Source: Streptomyces sp. AP-93
GTDB lineage: Bacteria; Actinomycetota; Actinomycetes; Streptomycetales; Streptomycetaceae
Length of the DNA stretch: 64,000 bases
Direction: 5' to 3'
Assembly (NCBI RefSeq): GCF_022808175.1
Contig: NZ_JALGBX010000007.1
Coordinates: 62,001-126,000 of the forward strand
The first letter of the stretch is position 1, and the number at the start of each line of letters is the position of its first letter. Positions 18,438 through 27,135 of this stretch are shown here, in pieces. Made by a program: the position numbers and the translations under genes. The notes under the pieces were generated by a model that did not search any database, was not told the origin of the DNA, and saw nothing but the letters and a program-made list of their open reading frames with translations.

Positions 18438-19460
18438 ATGGCTGCCAACGCCATCGACCAGACGCGCCGGATGCTGTCCCTGGTGACGTACCTGCGCGAG
18501 CGCCCGGGTGCGCACGTCGCGGACGTGGCCCGGGCCTTCGGGATCACCGAGGACGAGCTGATTTCGGACCTCGACGTGCTGCCCATGTGCGGGACCAGCT
18601 TCCGGGGCGGTGACCTGCTCGACATCGACACCGACGGGGAGCGCATCTGGTGGCGCAACCCCGATGCGTCGGGGGAGTCCACGGCCGAGCCGTTGCGGCT
18701 GGCCGCCGACGAGGCGACGGCGCTGCTGGTGGCGGCCCGGGCCGTGGCCACGCTGCCGGGCCTGCGCGAGGGGGACCGCCAGGCCCTGCTGCGGGCCACC
18801 GCCAAGCTGGAGGCGGCCGCGGGCGAGGCGGCCGGGGCCAGTTCCCGGCTCTCGGTGACCTTCGAGTCCGAGGGCGGGGTCTTCGCCGACGTGGACCGGG
18901 CCATCTCCGAGCGGCGCCGGCTGTGGCTGCGCTACTACTCGCCGGCGCGCGACGAGCTCACCGAGCGCACGGTGGACCCGATCCGGCTGTTCGCCGTCGG
19001 GCACACCTACATGGAGGGGTGGTGTCACCTCTCCGAGGCCCGGCGCACTTTCCGCCTGGACCGGGTGGCCGAGATCCGGCTGCTCGACGAGCGGGCCGAT
19101 CCGCCGGCCATCGAGCCCCGTGATCTGTCCGAGGGGCTGGTCCAGCCGGCCGCCGAGGATCCGGAGGTCGTGGTCGAGGTCGGTCCGGGCGGGCGCTGGG
19201 TGGCCGAGTACTACCCGCACGACAGCGCCGAGGAGCTGCCGGAGGGGGGCCTGCGGATCACCTTGCGCACCCCCGACCCGGGCTCGCTGCGGCGCCTCGC
19301 GCTGCGGCTGGGCCGTGAGGGGCGGATCGTGGCCCCCGTGGAGCTGGCGGACAGTGCCCGCCGGGCGGCCCGGGAGGCGCTCGCCGCGTATGAGGGCGGG
19401 GCGGGAGCCGGGGACGTGGCCGTCGAGAGCGGCACCGAAAGTGACGGGGAACAGGGCTGA
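18438..19460 (+). CDS. pafC: WYL-domain transcriptional activator PafC
   Basis: A 340-residue partner of PafB with the same architecture: winged helix (TRRMLSLVTYLRERPGAHVADVARAF), WYL domain (LWLRYYSPARDELTERTVDPI, GWCHLSEARRTFRLDRVAEI) and a C-terminal WCX-type domain. The ATG lies 10 nt after GGGGGAG. The last about 30 residues are a Gly/Glu-rich tail. In the family the heterodimer recognises TGTCRGTG-N8-TAnnnT promoters; two such elements are present in this window. Confidence 0.93.
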   Translation: MAANAIDQTRRMLSLVTYLRERPGAHVADVARAFGITEDELISDLDVLPMCGTSFRGGDLLDIDTDGERIWWRNPDASGESTAEPLRLAADEATALLVAARAVATLPGLREGDRQALLRATAKLEAAAGEAAGASSRLSVTFESEGGVFADVDRAISERRRLWLRYYSPARDELTERTVDPIRLFAVGHTYMEGWCHLSEARRTFRLDRVAEIRLLDERADPPAIEPRDLSEGLVQPAAEDPEVVVEVGPGGRWVAEYYPHDSAEELPEGGLRITLRTPDPGSLRRLALRLGREGRIVAPVELADSARRAAREALAAYEGGAGAGDVAVESGTESDGEQG

Positions 19461-19483
19461 GGGGGCGAGGGGGGATCCGCGCG

Positions 19484-19696
19484 ATGTCGGTCGCGTTCAA
19501 GGCGTCCTGTCCCGACTGCCGGGCCCGCTTCGAGCTGGACGCGGGCTCCCTGCGGCTGGCCATCGGCGGCAGCAGGCGTACGACCTTCTACTCCTTCACC
19601 TGTCCCGAGTGCGGGGCTCCGGTACGCAAACCGGCCGGTGAGCGCATCGTGGAACTGCTGACCGGTGGCGGCGTGAGCACCCTGCGCAGCGTGTGA
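19484..19696 (+). CDS. Small double-CxxC zinc-ribbon protein
   Basis: A 70-residue protein with CPDC (residues 9-12) and CPEC (about 40-43), the arrangement of a single zinc ribbon, in the contexts FKASCPDCRARFEL and FYSFTCPECGAPVRK. No catalytic residues are visible. It begins 23 nt after pafC and could be cotranscribed. I know it only as a conserved actinobacterial hypothetical type; a nucleic-acid or protein-binding role is a guess. Confidence 0.75.
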   Translation: MSVAFKASCPDCRARFELDAGSLRLAIGGSRRTTFYSFTCPECGAPVRKPAGERIVELLTGGGVSTLRSV

Positions 19697-19722
19697 GGCG
19701 GCCGGTGGCCTAGGCTCGTCGC

Positions 19723-19923
19723 ATGCTGTGGCCGATGTTCGCAATCGCTCTGGGTTTCCTCGGGCTCGCCGTCCTCGCCGTGCTCGCCGTGCGGGTCTTC
19801 GTGGAGGTGCGCAGGCTCTCGGTCCAGGTCGCGGACGCCGGGCGCCGGATCGCGGAGGCCTCCGCGGAGCTGGAGCAGGCCGCGACGGGCCTGGCCAGGG
19901 CCGGGCGGTCCGTGCGGCCATAG
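19723..19923 (+). CDS. Small single-pass membrane protein
   Basis: A 66-residue protein: one N-terminal membrane helix (FAIALGFLGLAVLAVLAVRVF) followed by an amphipathic, probably coiled-coil segment (VEVRRLSVQVADAGRRIAEA and onward). The layout resembles DUF948-type proteins. It starts at an ATG 26 nt after the zinc-ribbon gene. No specific function can be assigned. Confidence 0.65.
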   Translation: MLWPMFAIALGFLGLAVLAVLAVRVFVEVRRLSVQVADAGRRIAEASAELEQAATGLARAGRSVRP

Positions 19924-19991
19924 CCATCGTCGGGCAACCGTCGTACTGTCTGATCACGCAGGCGGTGATGCCCCAGGGGATTGCCTGGCGT

Positions 19992-20007
19992 TAACCCCCG
20001 GGGGTTA
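19992..20007. promoter_or_regulatory. Perfect 16-bp palindrome in the tatA promoter
   Basis: TAACCCCCGGGGGTTA is a perfect palindrome 86 nt upstream of tatA. TACGAT (20006-20011) directly after it is a good -10 hexamer, and TTGCCT (19981-19986) a possible -35 with a long 19-nt spacer. A repressor bound here would cover the promoter spacer. Confidence 0.6.
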
Positions 20008-20093
20008 CGATCCATGTCAGAACGGCTCACCGATCTCGGTCCGGGCCGTCTTGACTACCACAACCAGCCGTTTCGGTGAGAAGGAAGACACAC

Positions 20094-20393
20094 ATGATCG
20101 GCAACCTGAAGCCCCTCGAAATCCTCCTGATCGTCGCCGTGATCTTCCTGCTGTTCGGTGCCAAGAAGCTTCCCGACATGGCCCGCTCGCTCGGCAAGTC
20201 CGCCCGCATCCTCAAGAGCGAGGCGAAGGCGATGAAGAAGGAGGGGGAGGCGGAGGACGCCGCCACCGCCGCTTCCGTCGCCGACCCGGCGCCCCAGCAG
20301 CAGGCCACGGCCCCGCGCACGATCCAGGCCTCGCCCGGTGACGTCACCAGCGCCCGGCCCGTGAACGAGCCCAACCACACCACGCAGGGCTGA
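20094..20393 (+). CDS. tatA: Twin-arginine translocase subunit TatA
   Basis: A 99-residue pore-forming component of the Sec-independent Tat pathway. The N-terminal membrane helix ([19 protein letters not shown]) is followed by the amphipathic helix ([20 protein letters not shown]) and a disordered Ala/Pro/Gln tail. The ATG follows AGAAGGAAG. tatC follows after 61 nt; tatB is not nearby. A twin-arginine client is encoded at 59.4 kb in this window. Confidence 0.95.
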   Translation: MIGNLKPLEILLIVAVIFLLFGAKKLPDMARSLGKSARILKSEAKAMKKEGEAEDAATAASVADPAPQQQATAPRTIQASPGDVTSARPVNEPNHTTQG

Positions 20394-20454
20394 CGGCGGC
20401 CGGTCCGCCGGTCGCGCTCGCACCAGTCAACTGCAACGAGACAAGGGACGTGGG

Positions 20455-21420
20455 TTGCTCAAGTCTGCCCGCAAGCAGGAGAAGCAGGACCAGAAGGCAA
20501 AGGACGCCGAAGGGCGGATGCCTCTTGTCGAGCACCTGCGTGAGCTGAGAAACCGGCTGATGAAGGCGGTCCTCGGGGTCCTCGTGGTCACCATCGTGGC
20601 CGCGTTCTTCTACAAGGACCTCATCGACTTCATGATGAAGCCGATCCTGGACTCCGTCGGCTGCAGCAACGGCGTGACCGAGCAGCGCAACGGGAGTCCC
20701 TGCGCCGCCATGACGGTCAACGGCCTCATCGCGCCGTTCTCGATCGCACTGAAGGTCTCGCTGACCGCCGGTCTCGTGCTCTCCGCGCCGGTGTGGCTGT
20801 ACCAGCTGTGGGCCTTCGTGGCCCCGGGGCTGCACAACAACGAGAAGAAGTACGCCGTGGCCTTCGTGGCGGTCGGCGCGCCGCTGTTCGGCGCCGGCGC
20901 GGTCCTCGCGTACAGCGTCTTGCCGCAGACCGCGGTGATCCTGCTGGAGTTCACGCCCGACAACGCGAGCAACCTGCTGCCGGTCGACGACTACCTCGAC
21001 CTGATCACGCGCATGGTCGTGGTCTTCGGCCTGGCCTTCGAGCTGCCGCTGCTGCTGATCCTGCTCAACGTCACCGGGGTGCTGACCGCGACGCGGCTCG
21101 CGAGCTGGTGGCGGGCCATGGTGCTGGGCATCACGCTCTTCGCGGCGTTCGCGACGCCCACCGGTGACCCGCTGACGATGCTGGCGCTGGCCCTGCCGAT
21201 CGTCGCCCTGTACTTCGTCGCGCTCCTCTTCTGCTACCTCAACGACCGCAGGCGGGCACGGAACAACCCCGACGCGGGCCTCGACGACGACGAGGCCTCC
21301 GAGGTGGACCTGACCCCGGCGCAGGTGGGCGCGGTCGAGGCGGTGGCCGCCCCGGGCGCCCTGCCCGAGCAGGCCGACGGCGGACGCCAGCGGATCAACG
21401 GCTACGACGACGCCACCTGA
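20455..21420 (+). CDS. tatC: Twin-arginine translocase subunit TatC
   Basis: A 321-residue six-helix membrane protein that recognises twin-arginine signal peptides. MPLVEHLRELRNRL and the hallmark FELPLLLILLNVTGVL and FATPTGDP segments are present. The charged N-terminal extension (KSARKQEKQDQKAKDAEG) and the acidic cytoplasmic tail of about 55 residues are long but common in Streptomyces. The start is a rare TTG with AAGGGACG upstream; an in-frame ATG at 20518 is the alternative. Confidence 0.95.
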   Translation: MLKSARKQEKQDQKAKDAEGRMPLVEHLRELRNRLMKAVLGVLVVTIVAAFFYKDLIDFMMKPILDSVGCSNGVTEQRNGSPCAAMTVNGLIAPFSIALKVSLTAGLVLSAPVWLYQLWAFVAPGLHNNEKKYAVAFVAVGAPLFGAGAVLAYSVLPQTAVILLEFTPDNASNLLPVDDYLDLITRMVVVFGLAFELPLLLILLNVTGVLTATRLASWWRAMVLGITLFAAFATPTGDPLTMLALALPIVALYFVALLFCYLNDRRRARNNPDAGLDDDEASEVDLTPAQVGAVEAVAAPGALPEQADGGRQRINGYDDAT

Positions 21421-21457
21421 TCGACGCGGGTCCGCCCTGGCTAGTACATTCCCGCGG

Positions 21458-22396
21458 GTGAGTGCTGAGATCACCCTCTTCGTCAATCCCACCGCCGGAA
21501 GCGGCCGGGCCGCGCACGCCGCGCAGCCGGCCGCTTCCGCGCTTCGCGAGGCCGGCTTCTCGGTGCGGACCGTCGTCGGCGGCGACGCCCCCGACGCACT
21601 GGCCCGGCTGCGCACCGCGGTGCGCGAGGGCACCGGAGCGGTGATCGCGGTCGGCGGTGACGGCATGGTCTCCCTCGCGCTGCAGGCACTCGCGGGCACC
21701 CTGGTGCCGCTCGGGGTGGTCGCGGTGGGCACCGGGAACGATTTCGCGCGCGCGATGGGACTGCCCGTACGGGAACCGGCGCGGGCGGGCCGGCTGGCCG
21801 CCGAGGCGCTCAAGGAGGGCCGGCTCCGCGAGATCGACCTCGGCAGGGTGAGCGGGGCCGCGGCCCGGGCAGGAGCCGGGGACGAGGCCGAGGAGGGCGC
21901 CGGTGGTACCTGGTACGGGACCGTGCTGTGCTCCGGTTTCGACTCGCGGGTCAACGACCGGGGCAACCGGATGCGGCTGCCGGCCGGCCGGTTCAAGTAC
22001 GACCTGGCGATGGCTCTGGAGCTGGCCGCCTTCCGGCCCTTCCCGTACCGGATCACCCTGGACGGCGGCCCCGTGCTGGAGACCGAGGCCACGCTGGTGG
22101 CCGTCGGCAACGGCTCCTCCTACGGCGGCGGGATGCGCATCTGCGCGGACGCGGTCCCCGACGACGGGCTGTTCGACATCGTCGTCGTCGGCGACTGCAG
22201 CCGGGCCACCCTGCTGAAGGTCTTCCCGCGGGTCTACAAGGGCACTCACCTCGACCACCCGAAGGTCACCGTCCACCGGGCCGCGAAGGTGACCCTGGAG
22301 GCGGCCGGCATCACGGCCTACGCGGACGGCGAGCCCCTCGGGCCGCTCCCGGTGAGCGCGAGTTGCGTCCCGGCGGCCCTGCGGCTCCTGGCGTAG
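21458..22396 (+). CDS. Diacylglycerol-kinase-family lipid kinase (YegS-like)
   Basis: A 312-residue soluble kinase of the DAGK catalytic family. Visible: FVNPTAGSGR (7-17), the nucleotide loop VGGDGM (65-70), VAVGTGNDFARAM (88-100), and a C-terminal beta-sandwich with YADGEPLGPLP. The preferred lipid (diacylglycerol, sphingoid base or other) cannot be told. The GTG start is 38 nt after tatC, so cotranscription is possible. A short GC repeat separates it from helY. Confidence 0.88.
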   Translation: MSAEITLFVNPTAGSGRAAHAAQPAASALREAGFSVRTVVGGDAPDALARLRTAVREGTGAVIAVGGDGMVSLALQALAGTLVPLGVVAVGTGNDFARAMGLPVREPARAGRLAAEALKEGRLREIDLGRVSGAAARAGAGDEAEEGAGGTWYGTVLCSGFDSRVNDRGNRMRLPAGRFKYDLAMALELAAFRPFPYRITLDGGPVLETEATLVAVGNGSSYGGGMRICADAVPDDGLFDIVVVGDCSRATLLKVFPRVYKGTHLDHPKVTVHRAAKVTLEAAGITAYADGEPLGPLPVSASCVPAALRLLA

Positions 22397-22449
22397 GACG
22401 TCCGGGCCCGTCCGGGCCCGCACGGGCCCGCGCAAAAGATCGCGACTGT

Positions 22450-22471
22450 TGTCAGAGGCGGCGGGTAGGCT
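22450..22471 (+). promoter_or_regulatory. PafBC-type promoter element of helY
   Basis: TGTCAGAG, 8 nt, TAGGCT, preceded by T to give TTGTCA. Only one position (A for T in TGTCRGTG) differs from the PafBC/RecA-NDp element. The -10 ends 10 nt before the ATG at 22482, giving an almost leaderless transcript. It also shows that the in-frame TTG at 22449 is promoter, not start codon. Confidence 0.7.
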
Positions 22472-22481
22472 CGATGACAAG

Positions 22482-25343
22482 ATGACCGAAGAACTTTCTC
22501 CCGCCGAGCGGTACGCCGCTGCCCGGATCCGCGCCGCCGAAGAGGCCACCGCTCTGTGGCCCTTCCGCGAGATGTACGAATTCGACCTGGATCCCTACCA
22601 GATCGAGGCCTGCAAGGCACTGGAGGCCGGCAAGGGCGTCCTCGTCGCCGCGCCGACCGGCTCGGGCAAGACGATCGTCGGCGAGTTCGCCGTGCACCTG
22701 GCCCTCCAGCAGGGCCGCAAGTGCTTCTACACCACGCCCATCAAGGCCCTGTCGAACCAGAAGTACGCCGACCTCGCCAAGCGCTACGGCGCCGACAAGG
22801 TCGGTCTGCTCACCGGCGACAACAGCGTCAACGCCAACGCTCCGGTGGTCGTCATGACCACCGAGGTGCTCCGCAACATGCTGTATGCGGGCTCGCAGGC
22901 GCTGGTCGGTCTGGGCTACGTGGTGATGGACGAGGTGCACTACCTCTCCGACCGGTTCCGCGGAGCCGTCTGGGAGGAAGTGATCATCCACCTCCCCGAG
23001 TCGGTGACCCTGGTCTCGCTCTCCGCCACCGTCTCCAACGCCGAGGAGTTCGGCGACTGGCTCGACACCGTGCGCGGCGACACCCAGGTGATCGTCTCCG
23101 AGGAGCGGCCCGTACCGCTGTGGCAGCACGTCATGGCCGGCCGGCGGATCTACGACCTCTTCGAGGAGGGGTCCGACCACGGCGGCCGCGGCTCCGCGCG
23201 CCGCGAGGTCAACCCCGACCTGCTGCGGATGGCGCGCGAGGAGAACAGTAGCCGGTACAACCCGAAGGACCGGCGGCGCGGAAAGATGGTCCGCGAGGCC
23301 GACCGCGAGCGCGAGCGGCGCTCCCGCGGCCGGATCTGGACCCCCTCGCGCCCCGAGGTCATCGCCCGGCTGGACGGCGACGGACTGCTGCCCGCCATCA
23401 ACTTCATCTTCAGCCGGGCCGGCTGCGAAGCCGCCGTCCAGCAGTGCCTGTACGCGGGGCTGCGGCTCAACGACGACACCGCCCGCCTGAAGGTGCGCGA
23501 GATCGTCGAGGAGCGGACCGCCTCCATCCCCACCGAGGACCTGCACGTCCTGGGGTACTACGAATGGCTCGAAGGCCTGGAGCGGGGCATCGCCGCGCAC
23601 CACGCGGGCATGCTGCCGACCTTCAAGGAGGTCGTCGAGGAGCTGTTCGTACGGGGTCTGGTGAAGGCCGTGTTCGCCACCGAGACCCTGGCGCTGGGCA
23701 TCAACATGCCCGCGCGCACGGTCATCCTGGAGAAGCTCGTCAAGTGGAACGGCGAACAGCACGCCGACATCACCCCCGGCGAGTACACGCAGCTCACGGG
23801 GCGGGCCGGGCGGCGCGGCATCGACGTCGAGGGCCACGCGGTGGTCTTGTGGCAGCGGGGCATGGACCCGGCGGGCCTGGCCGGGCTCGCGGGTACCCGT
23901 ACGTATCCGCTGCGCTCCAGCTTCAAGCCCTCGTACAACATGGCCGTCAACCTGGTCCAGCAGTTCGGGCGGCACCGTTCGCGCGAGCTGCTGGAGACCT
24001 CCTTCGCGCAGTTCCAGGCCGACCGCTCGGTCGTCGGGATCTCCCGGCAGGTGCAGCGCAACGAGGAGGGCCTGGACGGCTACCGGGAGGGCATGACCTG
24101 CCACCTCGGTGACTTCGAGGAGTACGCGCGGCTGCGCCGCGACCTCAAGGACCGCGAGAACGACCTGGCCAAGCAGGGCGCCGCCCAGCGGCGGGCGCAG
24201 GCCGCCGCGTCGCTGGAGAAGCTCAAGCCGGGGGACATCATCCACGTCCCGACGGGCAAGTTCGCCGGGCTGGCGCTGGTGCTGGACCCGGGGGTCCCGG
24301 CCGGGCGGTCCAACGGGCACCGCGGGCACGAGTACACCGAGGGCCCGCGCCCGCTGGTGCTCACCGTGGAGCGGCAGGTCAAGCGGCTCGCCGGGATCGA
24401 CTTCCCGGTCCCGGTCGAGGCCATCGAGCGGATGCGGATCCCCAAGACGTTCAACGCCCGCTCCCCGCAGTCCCGTCGGGACCTGGCGTCCCAGCTGCGG
24501 AGCAAGGCCGGGCACCTCACGGTCGAGCGGCACGCGCGCGGCAGGGCCGCCGCGGCCGACGACCGGGAGATCACGCGGCTGCGCACCGCACTGCGGGCAC
24601 ACCCGTGCCACGGCTGCGACGAGCGTGAGGACCACGCCCGTTGGGCGGAGCGCTACCACCGGCTCCAGCGGGACACCCGGCAGCTGGAGCAGCGCATCGA
24701 GGGCCGGACGAACACCATCGCCCGCACCTTCGACCGGATCCACGCGCTGCTGACGGACCTGGACTACCTGCGCGAGGACGAGGTGACCCCGCACGGGCGG
24801 CGGCTCGCCCGGCTCTACGGAGAGCTCGACCTGCTGGCGTCGGAGTGCCTGCGGGCCGGTATCTGGGAGGGGCTGAGCCCTGCCGAACTGGCCGCCTGTG
24901 TCTCGGCGCTGGTCTTCGAGGCCCGGCAGTCCGACGACGCGGTGGCGCCGAAGGTGCCGGGCGGTGCGGCGAAGGCCGCCCTCGGCGAGATGGTCCACAT
25001 CTGGGGCCGGCTCGACGCGCTGGAGGAGGAGCACGGCATCAACCAGGCGGAGGGCGTGGGCCAGCGCGAGCCGGACCTCGGCTTCGCGTGGGCGGTGTAC
25101 CAGTGGGCCTCCGACAAGAGCCTGGACGAGGTGCTGCGCGAGGCGGAAATGCCGGCCGGTGACTTCGTGCGCTGGTGCAAGCAGGTCATCGACGTCCTGG
25201 GGCAGGTGGCCGCCGCGGCGCCCTCCTCCTCCGCGCCTCCGTCTTCGGCTTCCTCGGGGGGTGGCAGCACGGTGGCCCGCAATGCCCGCAAGGCGGTGGA
25301 CGCGCTGCTGCGGGGTGTGGTGGCCTACAGCTCGGTGGGATAG
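22482..25343 (+). CDS. helY: SKI2-like DEVH-box helicase HelY
   Basis: A 953-residue superfamily-2 helicase. Walker A APTGSGKT (57-64), motif II MDEVHYL (about 149-155), LSATVSNAEEFGDWL, and the C-terminal helicase motifs ATETLALGINMPARTV and QLTGRAGRRGID are intact. The long C-terminal half (arch and helical bundle regions, DSHCT-like) has CHGCDERE. The ATG is chosen because the promoter element ends 10 nt before it. The family is related to Mtr4/Ski2 RNA helicases; the bacterial substrate is unsettled. The promoter suggests DNA-damage induction by PafBC. Confidence 0.92.
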   Translation: MTEELSPAERYAAARIRAAEEATALWPFREMYEFDLDPYQIEACKALEAGKGVLVAAPTGSGKTIVGEFAVHLALQQGRKCFYTTPIKALSNQKYADLAKRYGADKVGLLTGDNSVNANAPVVVMTTEVLRNMLYAGSQALVGLGYVVMDEVHYLSDRFRGAVWEEVIIHLPESVTLVSLSATVSNAEEFGDWLDTVRGDTQVIVSEERPVPLWQHVMAGRRIYDLFEEGSDHGGRGSARREVNPDLLRMAREENSSRYNPKDRRRGKMVREADRERERRSRGRIWTPSRPEVIARLDGDGLLPAINFIFSRAGCEAAVQQCLYAGLRLNDDTARLKVREIVEERTASIPTEDLHVLGYYEWLEGLERGIAAHHAGMLPTFKEVVEELFVRGLVKAVFATETLALGINMPARTVILEKLVKWNGEQHADITPGEYTQLTGRAGRRGIDVEGHAVVLWQRGMDPAGLAGLAGTRTYPLRSSFKPSYNMAVNLVQQFGRHRSRELLETSFAQFQADRSVVGISRQVQRNEEGLDGYREGMTCHLGDFEEYARLRRDLKDRENDLAKQGAAQRRAQAAASLEKLKPGDIIHVPTGKFAGLALVLDPGVPAGRSNGHRGHEYTEGPRPLVLTVERQVKRLAGIDFPVPVEAIERMRIPKTFNARSPQSRRDLASQLRSKAGHLTVERHARGRAAAADDREITRLRTALRAHPCHGCDEREDHARWAERYHRLQRDTRQLEQRIEGRTNTIARTFDRIHALLTDLDYLREDEVTPHGRRLARLYGELDLLASECLRAGIWEGLSPAELAACVSALVFEARQSDDAVAPKVPGGAAKAALGEMVHIWGRLDALEEEHGINQAEGVGQREPDLGFAWAVYQWASDKSLDEVLREAEMPAGDFVRWCKQVIDVLGQVAAAAPSSSAPPSSASSGGGSTVARNARKAVDALLRGVVAYSSVG

Positions 25344-25364
25344 CCGGACTTGTAGGTTCCTCCA

Positions 25365-25407
25365 GAAGTGGTCATGGCTGGATCTCACCTCTTGCCATGA
25401 TCACTTC
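25365..25407. promoter_or_regulatory. Inverted repeat before the TetR gene, likely operator
   Basis: GAAGTGGTCATGGC (25365-25378) and GCCATGATCACTTC (25394-25407) are complementary at 13 of 14 positions and separated by 15 nt. It lies 27 nt upstream of the TetR-family ATG and 21 nt after the helY stop. A TetR autoregulatory site is the best reading; a terminator for helY is possible, but there is no T tract. Confidence 0.6.
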
Positions 25408-25433
25408 GGTGTGTCCTGTGGGAAGATCAGGCC

Positions 25434-26084
25434 ATGACTGGTGGAACGGATGACGGGCCGAGACGGGTCGGTCGGCCACGCGCCGACCAGCTGAGACCGG
25501 CCAGCGGGCGGCCGCCGCGCGAGGAACTCCTCTACGCGGCGGCCGAATTGTTCACGGTGAAGGGGTACGCGGCCACCACCACGCGGGCGGTGGCCGAACG
25601 GGCCGGAATGCGCCAGGCCACGATGTACCACTACTTCGGCGGCAAGGAGGAACTCCTCGCCGAACTCCTGGAGTCCACGGTCGCGCCCTCCCTGGAGCTG
25701 GCCGGCCGCCTGGTCCGGGAAGCGGACCGGCCCGCCGCCCGCCGGCTCTGGGAGCTGTGCCGCTCGGACGTGATGCTGCTGTGCGGGGGGCCGTACAACC
25801 TGGGCGCGCTCTACCTGTTGCCCGAGGTCTCCGGTGCGCGCTTCGCCCGCTTCCGCCGGATGCGCCAGGAACTCAAGGACATCTACCGGCAGTTGCTCGA
25901 CGGGACCTGCGTCGGAGTCGAACTCGCCGGTGACCGGGCTGGGCTGATGCTCCGCAACGATCTCGTCTTCGGCCTCATCGAAGGCGTGATGCTGATCCAC
26001 CGCTCCGATCCGGCACGCCCGGTGGCCGCCTTCGCGGAGGCCACCGCCGACGCGGCGCTGCGGATCGCGGACGTCCGCCGCTAG
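25434..26084 (+). CDS. TetR-family transcriptional regulator
   Basis: A 216-residue repressor. The helix-turn-helix lies at about residues 31-75 (LLYAAAELFTVKGYAATTTR, AERAGMRQATMYHYFGGKEEL), preceded by a Pro/Arg-rich N-terminal arm of about 28 residues. The C-terminal ligand-binding domain is not closely recognisable. The ATG follows GGGAAGATCAGGCC. A 14-bp inverted repeat just upstream suggests autoregulation; neither a divergent gene nor a cotranscribed target is present. Confidence 0.85.
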   Translation: MTGGTDDGPRRVGRPRADQLRPASGRPPREELLYAAAELFTVKGYAATTTRAVAERAGMRQATMYHYFGGKEELLAELLESTVAPSLELAGRLVREADRPAARRLWELCRSDVMLLCGGPYNLGALYLLPEVSGARFARFRRMRQELKDIYRQLLDGTCVGVELAGDRAGLMLRNDLVFGLIEGVMLIHRSDPARPVAAFAEATADAALRIADVRR

Positions 26085-26092
26085 GGCTTCCC

Positions 26093-26151
26093 GGCCCTCA
26101 GGCCTCAGGCGTCAGCCCTCAGGCGTCAGCCCTCAGCCCTGAGGCCTCAGG
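26093..26151. repeat. Tandem GCCCTCAGGCGTCA-type repeats
   Basis: The 67-nt gap between the convergent TetR and RluA genes is made of imperfect tandem 14-mers (GCGTCAGCCCTCAG and variants). It ends in a perfect 14-bp palindrome CCTGAGGCCTCAGG at 26138-26151, which may help terminate either gene. Confidence 0.75.
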
Positions 26152-27117
26152 CTAGTCCTCGGATCCCTCTTCCCAGCCGGGCCGGTCCTCCCAGGCCCGC
26201 AGCGTGCGGCCGCTCTCGATCCGGTGCGCGATCCCGGTGACCGGATCGGTGAACTCCAGGGTGCGGGCCAGGAGCTGGAGCGGACGCCGGTAGTCGTCGG
26301 GCGCCGGATCGCGGACCACCGGATAGACCGGGTCGCCCAGGATCGGCAGGCCCAGGCTGTTCATGTGCACGCGCAGCTGGTGGGTGCGCCCGGTGTGCGG
26401 GGTCAGCCGGTAGCGCCCGGTGGCCCCCCGGACCGCGAGGAGTTCGGCCCGGGTCTCGGCGTTGGGCTCGGCGCCCGCGACCTCCGTCGCCGCCATCACC
26501 CCGCGCACCTTCTCGATGTGGCTGCGCAGCGTCCGGGGGAACTCCACCGCCGGGTCGTGGGGCGCGAGCGCCTCGTACTCCTTGCGGATCCGCCGCTCCT
26601 GGAACATCAGCTGGTAGGCGCCCCGGTCCTCGGGGCGGATGCTGAACAGCACCAGCCCGGCGGTCATCCGGTCCAGCCGGTGCGCGGGGCTCAGCGCGGG
26701 CAGGCCGAGCTCCACCCGGAGCCGGGCCAGGGCCGTCTGGAAGACGTGGCTGCCGCGCGGGGTGGTGGCCAGGAAGTGCGGTTTGTCGGCCACCAGCAGG
26801 TGCTCGTCGCGGTACACGACCCCGATGGGGAAGGGCACCACGGGCTCGGGCGGCATGTCCCGGTGGAACCAGAGGAAGCCGCCGGGCTCGTACGGGTCCT
26901 GCGGCCGCAGCACCCGGCCGCCGGGGCCCAGCACCCGGCCGTCCCGCAGCAGGCGGGCCATGGACTCGGCGCCGCGCGTGCCCTCGTAGCGTGCGGTGAG
27001 GTAGGAGCCGAGGTCCGGCCAGGTCCCGTCCGGGTCGGGGGGCAGCCGCATGCGGACCGGGTCGATGCCGGAGACCTGGGTCAGGGGCGCGTCGGGGATG
27101 TGGGATCTGCGCTTCAC
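26152..27117 (-). CDS. RluA-family rRNA/tRNA pseudouridine synthase
   Basis: A 321-residue enzyme that isomerises uridine to pseudouridine in RNA. The catalytic motif is PAHRLDRMTAGL, where the Asp is the nucleophile, and PHTGRTHQLRVHM is the C-terminal signature. An N-terminal extension of about 95 residues precedes the synthase domain (VVYRDEHLLVADKP). The GTG start lies 7 nt after a TAGCCT hexamer, so the mRNA may be leaderless. The RNA site modified cannot be predicted. Confidence 0.92.
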   Translation of the reverse strand: MKRRSHIPDAPLTQVSGIDPVRMRLPPDPDGTWPDLGSYLTARYEGTRGAESMARLLRDGRVLGPGGRVLRPQDPYEPGGFLWFHRDMPPEPVVPFPIGVVYRDEHLLVADKPHFLATTPRGSHVFQTALARLRVELGLPALSPAHRLDRMTAGLVLFSIRPEDRGAYQLMFQERRIRKEYEALAPHDPAVEFPRTLRSHIEKVRGVMAATEVAGAEPNAETRAELLAVRGATGRYRLTPHTGRTHQLRVHMNSLGLPILGDPVYPVVRDPAPDDYRRPLQLLARTLEFTDPVTGIAHRIESGRTLRAWEDRPGWEEGSED

Positions 27118-27135
27118 CGGGTACAGGCTATGCGG

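Noticed and set aside
22449..22451. TTG start for helY, 11 codons upstream of the ATG
   Set aside because: TTG is the first three bases of the TTGTCA promoter element, and the extra residues are not of the family.
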